Shown piece after piece: positions 42,570 through 51,943 of a DNA stretch of 64,000 nt. The position numbers were made by a program, and so were the translations under genes. Each line of letters begins with the position of its first letter. The first letter of the stretch is position 1. The notes beneath the pieces were generated by a model, which was given only the letters and a program-made list of their open reading frames with translations, made no database searches and was not told where the DNA came from. This DNA comes from an uncultured Muribaculaceae bacterium. GTDB taxonomy: Bacteria; Bacteroidota; Bacteroidia; Bacteroidales; Muribaculaceae. The stretch spans positions 186,001 to 250,000 of the forward strand of contig CAKUQQ010000001.1 in the NCBI GenBank assembly GCA_934675575.1, written 5' to 3'.

Positions 42570-43823
42570 TTAGCCGCGCTTGATAGTCACTTCCTTCTCA
42601 TACTCCTCTACGGCAGCCAGGTAGTCTTCTGCTACGGGCACACCGTTCTTCAGGTTGAAGTAGTCATAAACTGCGCCCAGTGGCAGAGTCTTGGCTTCCT
42701 CAAGCAGAGCAAGGCGTTGGAACAACTTGCCTTCGTCCTCATATTTGCGCAATGTGGCCAGAGGCTCAAGCATAGCGTTCAAGAGGCACTTCTGAGCAGC
42801 GCGAACACCGATGATGTAAGCTCCGATACGGTTGATTGAGGCATCGAAGTAGTCGAGGCCGATGTGAGCACGGTTGAGTGCGCCGGCACGAACGATTTCG
42901 CTGAACAGGTTGCGAGTGTTGTCGTCATACACAGTCACGTGGTCAGAATCCCAGTGCATTGGGCGAGACACGTGGAGCATGAGCTCTGGAACATAGAGCA
43001 AGAGAGCTGAGATGGCGTCAGAAACGTTCTCAGTTGGCTCGTAGTGGCCAGTGTCGAGAGTATAGATTACGTTATTTTGAGCGCAGTAGCCAGTGTAGAA
43101 GTAGTTAGAACCCACAGTGAAGGCCTCAAGTCCGATACCGAACAATTTAGCCTCAAGGCAAGACTTCATGTTAGGAAGTTTCTCGCTCAAAATCTCGTCG
43201 AGAGAGTTCTTCAAGATTTCACGATAGCGATATTTCTCCACAGTGTAGTCCTTAGAACCGTCGTGAATCCAGATGTTCATGATACATGGGTCGTTCTGAT
43301 ATTTACCCATAGCATCGGCGATGCGGCGGCAGCGCTTTGTGTGCTCAATCCAGAAGTCGCGGATTTCTTTGTCAGGGTTGGCAAGTGTGAGGTTGCCGCT
43401 CTTTGGGTGAGAGAAGCTTGTAGAGTTGAAGTCGAGCTTCAAGTCGTTCTCCTTGGCCCATTGCATCCAGCCCTCAAATTGCTCAACACCCACTTGGTCA
43501 CGGTCAACGATTTTGCCGTTGAACTCACCGTAGATTTCGTGGAGGTTCAGACGATATGTACCTGCGAGCAGTGATTTCACTTTCACGATGTCGGCGCGGA
43601 GCTCGTCGATGTTGCGTGCACGGCCAGGATAGTTACCAGTTGACTGGATACCGCCTGAAGCAGCCTCGCCACGCTCAAAGCCAACCACGTCGTCGGCCTG
43701 CCAGCAGTGCAGAGAGATAGGGGTCTTTTCGAGAGTCTCGATTACTTTGTCAGTGTCGATGCCAAATTCGGCATAGCGAGCTTTAGCTTCGGCATAAGCC
43801 TGCTTGATTTGTTCTTCTTTCAT
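42570..43823 (-). CDS. rhaA: L-rhamnose isomerase
   Basis: TIM-barrel enzyme of 417 residues that converts L-rhamnose to L-rhamnulose using divalent metal. HCWQADDVVGFE and GGIQSTGNYPGRARN are N-terminal signatures. Metal-site residues are in NIWIHDGSKD, the Glu of EAKLFGIGLEAFT, YTLDTGHYEPTENVSD and HVSRPMHWDSDHV. It is 48 bases downstream of rhaB. Confidence 0.97.
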   Translation of the reverse strand: MKEEQIKQAYAEAKARYAEFGIDTDKVIETLEKTPISLHCWQADDVVGFERGEAASGGIQSTGNYPGRARNIDELRADIVKVKSLLAGTYRLNLHEIYGEFNGKIVDRDQVGVEQFEGWMQWAKENDLKLDFNSTSFSHPKSGNLTLANPDKEIRDFWIEHTKRCRRIADAMGKYQNDPCIMNIWIHDGSKDYTVEKYRYREILKNSLDEILSEKLPNMKSCLEAKLFGIGLEAFTVGSNYFYTGYCAQNNVIYTLDTGHYEPTENVSDAISALLLYVPELMLHVSRPMHWDSDHVTVYDDNTRNLFSEIVRAGALNRAHIGLDYFDASINRIGAYIIGVRAAQKCLLNAMLEPLATLRKYEDEGKLFQRLALLEEAKTLPLGAVYDYFNLKNGVPVAEDYLAAVEEYEKEVTIKRG

Positions 43824-43871
43824 AATTTGTTTTAATTTAGTTATTGCTGATTGATTGTTATTTTCTTCTCT

Positions 43872-45347
43872 TCATTTAGTTATCTCAAGGTATTTCTTGT
43901 AGGCAGCGTCCCATTGCTGTTTGTCGGCTGGCTCAAATTCCTTGAGCTCAAGGCTGTTGGCAATGATTTCGCGCATTTCCCAGATGTCTTTCACCAGACC
44001 GCCGGCCTTGGCTTGTAGCATCACGTTGCCAATGGCTGTGCCTTCTTGTGGACCTGCAAGCACTTTCACACCGCAAGAGTTGGCTGTGAATTGGTCAAGG
44101 AACTCGTTCTTGGAGCCGCCGCCAATGATGTGCAGCACCTCGATTGGGAACGAGGCTATGTTTTGCAGATAAGAGAACACCTGACGGTAGCGCAGAGCCA
44201 GAGAGTCGAAGATGCAGCGGCAGATTTCGCCCACAGTGGTAGGCTTGCCCTCGCCGTGGTCTTCGCAATAGGTCTGGATAGCCTCAATCATAGAGTTTGG
44301 ATTTGCGAAAATCGGGTCATCGGGGTTGATGATATATTTGAATGCCTCGCATGCCATGGCAGCCTCTTGAAGCTCCTTGTGCGATTTTGCGCGCACTTCC
44401 TCTGGCCACTCCTTGCGGCAGCGCTCATAGAGCCACATTCCGCAGATGTTTTTCAAGAAGCGGGTAGTGCCGTCGATGCCGCCCTCGTTGGTGAAGTTGA
44501 GCTCATAGCTCTCCTTGTTGATGATGGCTTCTTGTGTCTCGATGCCCATAAGGCTCCATGTGCCAGAACTGAGATAAGCGAAGTTTTCGTCTTTGGCAGG
44601 CACTGCAGCCACAGCCGAGCCTGTGTCGTGGCCGGCCACTGCAATCACTGGCACTGCGCCGAGTCCGGTGATTTTTTGCACCTCGTCGGTGAGCACGCCA
44701 ATCACTGTGCCTGGGTTGACCATGCGGCCAAACTTGCTGCGGCTCAGGTTGAGGCTTGCAAGCAGCTTCGGGTCGAGTTGCTTTGTGCGTGGGTCAAGAA
44801 GTTGGCTTGTAGAGGCGATTGTGTATTCGCACACCATGTTGCCTGTGAGCATGTAGCTCAAGCAGTCGGGCACAAACAAAATCTTTGCAGCGTTTTTGAG
44901 GGCTGTGTTGTCCTCAAGCTGCATTGCATAGAGCTGGAACAGTGAGTTGAAGTTCATGAACTGAATGCCGGTGATGTCGTAAACCTCCGACTTCTTCACT
45001 TTCTTTTCAAAGTAGCTGTCCATCACGCCGAAGGTGTGAGGGTCGCGATAGGCGAGCGGGTTGCGCAAGATGGCGCCGTCGGCTCCTATGCACACGAAGT
45101 CCACGCCCCATGTGTCAATGCCGATAGAGTCAACTTTGATGCCGCGGTTTGCCACAGCTTTCAAGCCCTTGATGATTTCAAAATACAGGGCATATATGTC
45201 CCAATAGAAATGTCCGTTGGTTTCAATGAGATTATTGTCAAACCTTGTTATTTCTTCGAGTTCAAACTTGCCGTTGTCGAGTGTGCCCAAAATGGTGCGT
45301 CCGCTTGTTGCGCCAAGGTCAACGGCAAAATAATTAACTTTACTCAT
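43872..45347 (-). CDS. rhaB: Rhamnulokinase
   Basis: FGGY-family sugar kinase of about 491 residues that phosphorylates L-rhamnulose at C1 with ATP. The ATG at 45347 (MSKVNYFAVDLGATSGRTIL) gives the standard phosphate-1 motif; the longer frame starting at 45404 would overlap the upstream gene and adds an unrelated N-terminus. DTWGVDFV and GHDTGSAVAAVP (catalytic Asp) are visible, then HIIGGGSKNEFL for adenosine. A near-consensus -7 box TATATTTA at 45375-45382 could be a second promoter for the catabolic genes without the rhamnosidase. Confidence 0.96.
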   Translation of the reverse strand: MSKVNYFAVDLGATSGRTILGTLDNGKFELEEITRFDNNLIETNGHFYWDIYALYFEIIKGLKAVANRGIKVDSIGIDTWGVDFVCIGADGAILRNPLAYRDPHTFGVMDSYFEKKVKKSEVYDITGIQFMNFNSLFQLYAMQLEDNTALKNAAKILFVPDCLSYMLTGNMVCEYTIASTSQLLDPRTKQLDPKLLASLNLSRSKFGRMVNPGTVIGVLTDEVQKITGLGAVPVIAVAGHDTGSAVAAVPAKDENFAYLSSGTWSLMGIETQEAIINKESYELNFTNEGGIDGTTRFLKNICGMWLYERCRKEWPEEVRAKSHKELQEAAMACEAFKYIINPDDPIFANPNSMIEAIQTYCEDHGEGKPTTVGEICRCIFDSLALRYRQVFSYLQNIASFPIEVLHIIGGGSKNEFLDQFTANSCGVKVLAGPQEGTAIGNVMLQAKAGGLVKDIWEMREIIANSLELKEFEPADKQQWDAAYKKYLEITK

Positions 45348-45393
45348 ATCTTTCAGAATTATTTTTTTAACGTGTAAATATACGATTTTTTTG

Positions 45394-48300
45394 TCATTTC
45401 TCAACTAAAATCTTCACCGGTCCTTGCAATCCTGATGGTTGCAGTGGAGAATTGGCCTTATATGTGCAGTGTGATACGGTGAGTTTGGCATTTTTCGGGT
45501 CAACCTTGTCGCCGATGAGGCGGTTGCAGAAGTTGTTGGCCACATCTATCTCGATGGTGTTCTTGCCTGCCTTCACGGCGCTTGTTATGTCGATTGTGTA
45601 TGGAGGAGTCCACACGCCGCCCACATATTTGCCGTTCACTTTCACCTTGCAGATGTTGTTCACCATGCCGAGGTCCACTTCCACCTTCTTGCCTGCAGGC
45701 ACACTGGCCAGTGTGAATGTGTTGGTGTAGATGCCGTGACCGCCCATATATTTGATGTCGGGGTCGCTATACGATGTCCAGTCTTTCAGACCGTCCATAG
45801 TGATATTCTTGCTAAATCCGTAGTTGGTTGTGAGTTGCACGTTCCATTTGCCTTCTGGAGTTGCAGCCTCTTGCATCTGCGGATAGTTGAGGTCGGCGTT
45901 GAGCTCGTTGCTGCTGCTTGTGCCTGGTTTCTTGAACACGATAAATGCGCTCTCAAGTGGTGCAAGGCGCATAGGCACTGATGTAGTTCCGTTGAGTTGA
46001 ACAAACGACTTGAGGTCGCGGATAGAGCCGTCCATTGCGTTCCAAAGCTCTGGAATGCGGCCGTCGGTGCGGAACTGGGCTGTGAAGTCAACAGCCTTGT
46101 TGCTCTGGTTGGCCACGAAATAGATGTCTTGGCCAGCTTTTGTCATGTGGCAATAGAGCACGTCTTTTGCGCTTGCTCCAGCCACGTTGAAGTCGGCCTT
46201 GATGTCAAACAACTCAAACACTTGCTCTATCGAGTATCCGTTGAGCAGATAGCCCTTGCCAATCTTGTTGAATGTTGACTTGGCAGAAGTGTCTGTGCCC
46301 CACATCTCGTCGGCCAGAGCCTTAACCTCTTGGTCGCATTGTGGGTAGTTTTGCAAACTTGGAGAGTGCTCCGGACGTGGACCGAGCACGATGGCGCCGT
46401 TTTCAATGAGTTTCTTGATGGCTTTGAGTGCCTCTGGGCGCATTGTCTTCGACGGTGGAAGCACGAGGAGCTTGTATTTGTTGCCATAAGGCAATGAGAG
46501 CTGGTGGTCGTCGCTTGCAGTGAGGTTGTGTTCAATCACGTCGGCGTTGATGAAGTCATATTGGCAGCCGGCAGGGATTGCTGGCTCCACGAGACCTGTC
46601 ATCACAGGAACGTCCTCGCCGATGAAATATGCCACGTCGGCCACATAGGTGCCTTGCTGGAGCAGCAGGTTGCAGCGCTTCAGATAGGTGGTGAACAGGC
46701 CGAGCTGGTTATACCATGTGTTCTTGCGGTTGAACTCGTTGCCAAACCAAGGAATTATGTCGGGAATCACGTTCTCGTTGCGCTGTGACACATACACGTG
46801 CAGCAGTGAGTTGTTGATACCCTCGGTGAAGAAGAGGTCGCCGCGCTGCTTCATGTTGCGTGGGCTGCGGGCAAACTCTTGGCCTCCTGACGTGAATGAC
46901 TCAGCAGAGATTTTTCCTTTGCCATAGATGTGGCCGGTAGATGATGCAGAGCGGTTCTCTATGTCGCCAAGGCTGCCTTCACTCCAGTATTCACCAGCCA
47001 CCTCGCCACTCTTGCTTCCATACTGCAGGAACTCGCCTGGGAATCCCCAGTGGCCGTAAGACTCAAGCCAAGTGTGCTTGCCGTCTTTTTCAGCAATTTC
47101 ATTCATTGCTCCAATGTTGTCGTAGGCCAGACGGTCGGCAATCATGCGGCGCAGATCCCAAAGAAAACGCTCGCTCTTGTCACCGCTGCCCACCACTGTT
47201 CCGCTATAAGTGAGCAGATATGGAGTGGGGTCGTAGCCAAAGTGACTCTTGAAATATTCAAAGAAGTCGTCGCCAAAGTTCTGGGTGGCAGTTTCATAGC
47301 TGTCGCACACCACTACTTTCCAAGTTTTGCGGTCGGCTGCCGGAATGCGTTTCATCACGGCGCCCATATAGGCGTTGTAGTGCTCTTGCAGAGCCTTGTG
47401 GTTCCAGCGGTCAACCTCAAGTCCTTGTCCATCTTCGGGGAACGAGGGTGAGCAGAGAATGCCTGTTGGAGCCATGTAAGTGCGCACGATTGTCCAGTTG
47501 CCTTCAGGTGCATCCCAAGTGAACTTGTCGCCCTTGAGGTTGGCTGTCAGGTCGAGAATGTCTTTCGGGTCAACCACTTCGTCCTTGCTGTAGTTTTCCT
47601 CGGTGGCCCACTTGTAGTCGTGCCAGTATGGCAGCGGCACTTGGTGCATGCGGGCGAGAACCTTCTCGGAGTAACGGCTCACCATAGGCTCTGCCGACAC
47701 TTGCACGCCGCGCAGTGTGGCTCCCTTGTTCACGCCTGTGAACACGAGGCGAATGTCTTGGCCCTTAACGTCGGCTATACCCTCGGTGATAGGAGCGTAT
47801 GGGTCGTAGCCGGTGTTCTTGTTCATGTTGGTGCGGTTGATGTTGAAAGCCTTTACTTCGCGGTAATTGCCGTTTTCTTTCACTTGCACCGACACGTTGC
47901 ACGAGAGCACGCTGTTGGCGAAAATCTGCACTGAGCGCAGTGTGAAGTCACTGTTGTTTGCCTTTATGTCGAGTGTGGCCTTGTCACCTGTGATTTTTGC
48001 CACGGTCTTGGCGTTGCCGTCGAAGAGGGCATCAACGTTTTCTATTCCGTCGGATGTGTAGCTTGCCGAGGCGTTGTTGAGCAGTGCGTCAGCAAACTTG
48101 TTTTTGTAGGCAAGCACTTTCACGTTGCTCAAGAAGCCTTGTGGGTGGTCGAAAGTAAACGACACTTTGCTGCCGCCTTTCACGTATGCGCGTTGCGAGC
48201 CGAGGTATCTCATTGACTCTTCTGGTTTCACCCATTTGCCGCCCATGTGGCTCCAGCCCGGACCGTTGAATATGCCGATTTCTATGTTTTCTTTGGTAGC

Positions 48301-48615
48301 TGTTTTGAGAGCTGCGTGGAGAATGTCCCACCACTCTTTCGACATGAAGCGCACTTTGCCTCTTGGCACTTCACTCTCTTCAAGACCCTGAATGCCGATG
48401 AATGCACGGTTGATGCCTTGCTCTTTCATCGTTTTAAGGTCATTGATAACTCCTTGCTTGCTGATGTTACCCGAAAGCCAATACCAGTAGCAAGATGTCT
48501 GGACATCGGCCGGCGACTTGAATGTGGATTCAAGCTGGGTTGTCTGGGCATTCAAACCAAGGGCTGACAACCCAAGGATTCCAATGCCAAACGCTGCTTT
48601 TACAATTGTTCTCAT
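45394..48615 (-). CDS. Alpha-L-rhamnosidase, glycoside hydrolase family 106
   Basis: Exported enzyme of 1073 residues that removes terminal L-rhamnose from plant or microbial glycans. The signal peptide ends GLSALGLNAQ. The GH106 opening TSCYWYWLSGNISKQGVIND is near residue 40, followed by GIFNGPGWSHMGGKWV and a long TIM-barrel with inserted beta-domains. A C-terminal galactose-binding-like domain follows (KKVEVDLGMVNNICKVKVNG, VANNFCNRLIGD). It is the first gene of the rhamnose operon and links polysaccharide breakdown to uptake. No SusCD pair accompanies it. Confidence 0.92.
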   Translation of the reverse strand: MRTIVKAAFGIGILGLSALGLNAQTTQLESTFKSPADVQTSCYWYWLSGNISKQGVINDLKTMKEQGINRAFIGIQGLEESEVPRGKVRFMSKEWWDILHAALKTATKENIEIGIFNGPGWSHMGGKWVKPEESMRYLGSQRAYVKGGSKVSFTFDHPQGFLSNVKVLAYKNKFADALLNNASASYTSDGIENVDALFDGNAKTVAKITGDKATLDIKANNSDFTLRSVQIFANSVLSCNVSVQVKENGNYREVKAFNINRTNMNKNTGYDPYAPITEGIADVKGQDIRLVFTGVNKGATLRGVQVSAEPMVSRYSEKVLARMHQVPLPYWHDYKWATEENYSKDEVVDPKDILDLTANLKGDKFTWDAPEGNWTIVRTYMAPTGILCSPSFPEDGQGLEVDRWNHKALQEHYNAYMGAVMKRIPAADRKTWKVVVCDSYETATQNFGDDFFEYFKSHFGYDPTPYLLTYSGTVVGSGDKSERFLWDLRRMIADRLAYDNIGAMNEIAEKDGKHTWLESYGHWGFPGEFLQYGSKSGEVAGEYWSEGSLGDIENRSASSTGHIYGKGKISAESFTSGGQEFARSPRNMKQRGDLFFTEGINNSLLHVYVSQRNENVIPDIIPWFGNEFNRKNTWYNQLGLFTTYLKRCNLLLQQGTYVADVAYFIGEDVPVMTGLVEPAIPAGCQYDFINADVIEHNLTASDDHQLSLPYGNKYKLLVLPPSKTMRPEALKAIKKLIENGAIVLGPRPEHSPSLQNYPQCDQEVKALADEMWGTDTSAKSTFNKIGKGYLLNGYSIEQVFELFDIKADFNVAGASAKDVLYCHMTKAGQDIYFVANQSNKAVDFTAQFRTDGRIPELWNAMDGSIRDLKSFVQLNGTTSVPMRLAPLESAFIVFKKPGTSSSNELNADLNYPQMQEAATPEGKWNVQLTTNYGFSKNITMDGLKDWTSYSDPDIKYMGGHGIYTNTFTLASVPAGKKVEVDLGMVNNICKVKVNGKYVGGVWTPPYTIDITSAVKAGKNTIEIDVANNFCNRLIGDKVDPKNAKLTVSHCTYKANSPLQPSGLQGPVKILVEK

Positions 48616-48705
48616 TTGATGTTAAAGTATATTGTTTTTCTTGTTTTTATCCGGCAGGAGCCTGTGGCTCAGTGGCGGAACGTGGGTAGAGGTGTGTTGC
48701 CGCAA

Positions 48706-48720
48706 GGGCAAAGTTTGCCC
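48706..48720. promoter_or_regulatory. Palindrome GGGCAAA-G-TTTGCCC in the rhamnose operon leader
   Basis: Perfect 7-1-7 palindrome, 18 bases downstream of the -7 box (48738-48745) and about 90 bases before the GH106 ATG. It could be an operator or a leader hairpin. Confidence 0.5.
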
Positions 48721-48737
48721 ATTAAGCATTCATTTAG

Positions 48738-48745
48738 CAAATTTA
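48738..48745 (-). promoter_or_regulatory. -7 box TAAATTTG of the rhamnose operon
   Basis: Exact TAnnTTTG match on the minus strand with no good -33 TTTG, which would suit an activator-dependent promoter. Leader of about 115 bases. Confidence 0.6.
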
Positions 48746-48859
48746 ATCAATATAGTGGGATTATTTGGTTGTAAAGTGTTAAAATTGTGATTGTGAGTGG
48801 TGGTATTGACGAATTTTTTCCTTAATGTGGCGGTTGTGCCGGCTTGTGGCGTGTCTCCG

Positions 48860-49531
48860 TTATAGCTGCATGCCGGTCATTTGGGCGAGGGTGAATATGG
48901 CTTCACGGCCTTCATTCATTAACAGGTCTATTATGCTGAGCCGTGGGTGGAAACCGCCGTTGCCGTTCCACATTTGGTAGTAAGGCACATCGGCTATTGG
49001 CAGATTGTCGGGTTTCTTTCCGGCTATCTTGCCGCGCAGGTCTATCACGTCGCCGCTTGCGGCCTCCTCGGGGCTCACGGGCCTTGTCTCAAAGCATATT
49101 GGCAAGTCGAGAAATTCGGTTATCATGGTCTGCATCTGGGTGTTGAAGTCGATGAGGCGGTGCTGCTTGCCGTGGAGCACGGCTGCTATGTCGTCGGCGA
49201 CATAGTCGAAATATGGCGACTTCCCGTAGGTCGAGAACAGTGCTCCCCAGTGCAGGTGCCGCCAGTTAGCGTGTTCCGAAATCAGCACGTCGGCCATTGG
49301 CACTGGCAGCGAGTTGGTTGAGCCCACAAGCGGCACAGTGAGTTTTTGCACGCCGTTTGGGCCGTCAACCTCGTAGCGGTGATGGCTGTGACGCAGTGGC
49401 AGATGTGTTTCGACGCTGTCCACAATCACTTTGCTGGCGGTGAGCATGGCAGCATAGCAACGCACGCTTGCCGCGCAGCAGCTGCCCACTATCAGCGCTT
49501 TGCGTTGTGGGTTGAATAGCTGTTCCGCCAT
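48860..49531 (-). CDS. WbqC-like family protein
   Basis: Protein of about 223 residues in the WbqC family (PF08889), found near polysaccharide and envelope genes, function unproven. HRYEVDGPNGVQKLTVPLVG, NWRHLHWGALFSTYGKSPYFDYV and FHPRLSIIDLLMNEG are typical. The ATG at 49531 is one base after the lepB stop, which supports this start over the upstream frame beginning at 49588 and indicates coupling with lepB. Confidence 0.85.
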   Translation of the reverse strand: MAEQLFNPQRKALIVGSCCAASVRCYAAMLTASKVIVDSVETHLPLRHSHHRYEVDGPNGVQKLTVPLVGSTNSLPVPMADVLISEHANWRHLHWGALFSTYGKSPYFDYVADDIAAVLHGKQHRLIDFNTQMQTMITEFLDLPICFETRPVSPEEAASGDVIDLRGKIAGKKPDNLPIADVPYYQMWNGNGGFHPRLSIIDLLMNEGREAIFTLAQMTGMQL

Positions 49532-49532
49532 A

Positions 49533-50975
49533 TCATTTGTCGGGGTTGGCGTCGATAAACATGCGGTTCCAGCGTATCTTGCCGTCAAACAGGCTCTTGT
49601 CTTTGTTGAGCGATATAATCACAAACATGGGTGTGCCCACTATGTGGTCTTCAGGCACAAAGCCCCAGAAGCGAGAGTCGAGCGAGTTGTCGCGGTTGTC
49701 ACCCATCATCCAGTAATAATCCATTTTGAATGTGTAGCTCGATGCCGGCTTGCCGTTGATTAAAATCTGGTTGCCTCGCACCTCAAGGTTGTTGCCCTCA
49801 TAGTTCTTGATGCAGCGCGAGTAGAGCGGCAGGTTTGCCGTGGTCAGTCTCACGGTCATGCCTTTTTTAGGAATTGTGATAGGACCATAGTTGGTGTGTG
49901 TCCAGCCGTAGTTTGCGTCTATTGGATATGTAAACTCTGCCTCGGCGTTGGCTTCCTCCGGGCTGTTAAACCGCCAGCGCTCTATCATGTTGACCCACTT
50001 ATAGGTTTTGAGCTGCTTTATCATGTCGGTAGTGAGCGGCAACACATAGTCTGGGGCGTTGCCGTGACGGTCTTCCACGTTGATTCCAAGCTGGTCATAC
50101 ACGTCGTCGGTGATTTGGGTGCCGTCGGTCTGCACATAGTAGAAGTATTGCACATTCTTGGGTTCGGGCAGCACGCGGCCGTTGATGTAAATTTTGTTGT
50201 CAACTATTTTCAGGGTTTCTCCAGGCAGACCTATGCAACGCTTCACATAGTTGTCGCGGCGGTCAACAGGGCGGTAGATTATGTCGCCATATTTGGCCTT
50301 GTTGCTCCACATCTCGTTGCGGCCCACCTCTTTCACGAGCGTGTAGTAGTCGGGGTTGGGGCAGGCTGTGGCCACGGTGTCGCCGGCCGGGAAGTTAAAC
50401 ACCACTATGTCAAATCGTTCCACATTGCGCACGCCCTTCAGGCGGTGGTATGCAAATTGCGGATTTTCCAAATAACTTTTGCAGCCAAGTATTGGCAGCG
50501 TGTTTTGGGCGAGTGGGAAATGAATTGGCGTTTGCGGCACGCGAGGGCCATACACCATCTTGTTTACCCACAGAAAGTCGCCGGTGAGCAGTGTTTTCTC
50601 AAGCGACGACGACGGTATCTGGTAGTTCTGACCCACAAACACAAACAAGAAATACACGAGCACAAGGGCATAAACAATGGCATCTACCCAGCTCATCACC
50701 GTGCGCACGGCTGCGCTCTTCACATGCTTCCACCACGTCCAGGGCACAAACTGCGTGAGATATATGTCGGCGAGCAGAAGCCATGCCGGCAGCACCCAGG
50801 GGTTGCCGAGCCATATCACCCAAGCCACAAAAATCGCCGACACTATGCCAAAGCGCACCCAGCGTGTTGTCTTCACGCGTGCCAGCCTCTCTTTCAGAGA
50901 GCCGTGTTGCATGGTGTCGGTATTGCTGTTTTCAGCCGTCTTGAAATTATCTTGTTGTGTTGTGTTGTTGTCCAT
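49533..50975 (-). CDS. lepB: Signal peptidase I
   Basis: Membrane-bound leader peptidase of about 480 residues that cuts signal peptides at the periplasmic face. Three hydrophobic N-terminal segments are followed by the Ser nucleophile in IPSSSLEKTLLTGDFLWVNK and the general-base Lys in RRDNYVKRCIGLPGE. The C-terminal box is GDNRDNSLDSRFWGFVPEDH. The protein is long because of insertions between the Lys box and the C-box, normal in Bacteroidota. The ATG at 50975 (MDNNTTQQ) is chosen because the promoter box (51000-51007) lies downstream of the other candidate at 51002. Confidence 0.95.
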   Translation of the reverse strand: MDNNTTQQDNFKTAENSNTDTMQHGSLKERLARVKTTRWVRFGIVSAIFVAWVIWLGNPWVLPAWLLLADIYLTQFVPWTWWKHVKSAAVRTVMSWVDAIVYALVLVYFLFVFVGQNYQIPSSSLEKTLLTGDFLWVNKMVYGPRVPQTPIHFPLAQNTLPILGCKSYLENPQFAYHRLKGVRNVERFDIVVFNFPAGDTVATACPNPDYYTLVKEVGRNEMWSNKAKYGDIIYRPVDRRDNYVKRCIGLPGETLKIVDNKIYINGRVLPEPKNVQYFYYVQTDGTQITDDVYDQLGINVEDRHGNAPDYVLPLTTDMIKQLKTYKWVNMIERWRFNSPEEANAEAEFTYPIDANYGWTHTNYGPITIPKKGMTVRLTTANLPLYSRCIKNYEGNNLEVRGNQILINGKPASSYTFKMDYYWMMGDNRDNSLDSRFWGFVPEDHIVGTPMFVIISLNKDKSLFDGKIRWNRMFIDANPDK

Positions 50976-50999
50976 AATTTTATGAGAAATATTTCTTTG

Positions 51000-51007
51000 C
51001 AAAAATA
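51000..51007 (-). promoter_or_regulatory. -7 box TATTTTTG of lepB-wbqC
   Basis: Exact TAnnTTTG match on the minus strand, 24 bases before the ATG at 50975. Confidence 0.6.
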
Positions 51008-51079
51008 CTTAAAATAAATGAATACGTTGCATTTTCGCCCAACACCTTGCCCGATTTTAGTTTTATTGTGAAAGTTTTG

Positions 51080-51087
51080 TAATTTTG
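51080..51087 (+). promoter_or_regulatory. -7 box TAATTTTG of the HAD phosphatase operon
   Basis: Exact TAnnTTTG match, one base before the first of three consecutive ATGs (51089, 51092, 51095). The second ATG is again at spacing N4. Confidence 0.6.
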
Positions 51088-51088
51088 C

Positions 51089-51943
51089 ATGATGATGAAT
51101 TCTGAAAAATCCACAACACTCTATGTGAGCGACATGGACGGCACGTTGCTCAACAGCCAATCGGTCATTTCGCCGGCCACGGCTGCCATTCTAAGCCGCG
51201 TGATAAGTGCTGGGGCACTGTTCACGGTGGCCACGGCGCGCACTCCGGCTACTGTGGTGCCGCTGCTGTCGGGCGTGGGCGTCAAGTTGCCATACATAGT
51301 GATGACGGGAGCTGCCATGTGGAACAACTCCACTCGCGGCTATGAGTGTGTCAGGGCATTTTCACCCGAAACGGTGTGCTGCATCTGCGGCATTTTTGAG
51401 CGGCACGGGCTGCACCCACTGGTCTATCGCCGCCATGGCAGTTTTCTTGAGGTACACCACACAGGAGACTATTCCGAGCAGGAACAGCAATTTGTGGCCG
51501 AGCGGCAAAATCTGGAGTTGAAACACTTCATGCCCGACGACCCCGACTATAGCCAAAGCCCTGACGATGCGCTGCTCATTTTCTCAATGCAGAACTACGA
51601 GCGGCTGCGTGCCGTGCACGACGAGATAGCCGCCACCACACAATGCTCGGTCATGTTTTATCACGACATTTTTGACCCTCAATCGGGCATTTTGGAGCTT
51701 TATGCCCCAGGCACGAGCAAGTCGGCAGCCATAGCCACGCTTGCGTCGCATGTAGGAGCCGACAGGGTGGTGGTGTTTGGCGACAACCGCAACGACATCG
51801 ACATGATGCGCCGTGCCACCCACGCTGTGGCTGTGGCAGGAGCTGTGCCCGAAACCAAGGCTGTTGCGAGCGAGATTATCGGCTCTAACGATGCCGACAG
51901 TGTGGCGCGGTGGATAGAGGAAGATTTTTTTAGTCGGCAATGA
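51089..51943 (+). CDS. Cof-type HAD family phosphatase
   Basis: HAD-superfamily hydrolase of 284 residues, Cof/YbjI type, usually acting on sugar phosphates or flavin mononucleotide-like substrates. Motif I is SDMDGTLLNS with the nucleophile Asp. Motif II Thr is in VATARTP, and motifs III/IV are APGTSKSAAI and VVFGDNRNDIDMMRRA. The cap is type C2. Start: three adjacent ATG codons, of which 51092 or 51095 may be used. Its stop overlaps the histidine kinase start (ATGA). Confidence 0.9.
   Translation: MMMNSEKSTTLYVSDMDGTLLNSQSVISPATAAILSRVISAGALFTVATARTPATVVPLLSGVGVKLPYIVMTGAAMWNNSTRGYECVRAFSPETVCCICGIFERHGLHPLVYRRHGSFLEVHHTGDYSEQEQQFVAERQNLELKHFMPDDPDYSQSPDDALLIFSMQNYERLRAVHDEIAATTQCSVMFYHDIFDPQSGILELYAPGTSKSAAIATLASHVGADRVVVFGDNRNDIDMMRRATHAVAVAGAVPETKAVASEIIGSNDADSVARWIEEDFFSRQ

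Noticed and set aside
45348..45404. N-terminal extension of RhaB to 45404
   Set aside because: It would overlap the GH106 stop and add residues unlike FGGY kinases; the ATG at 45347 starts with the conserved sugar kinase motif.
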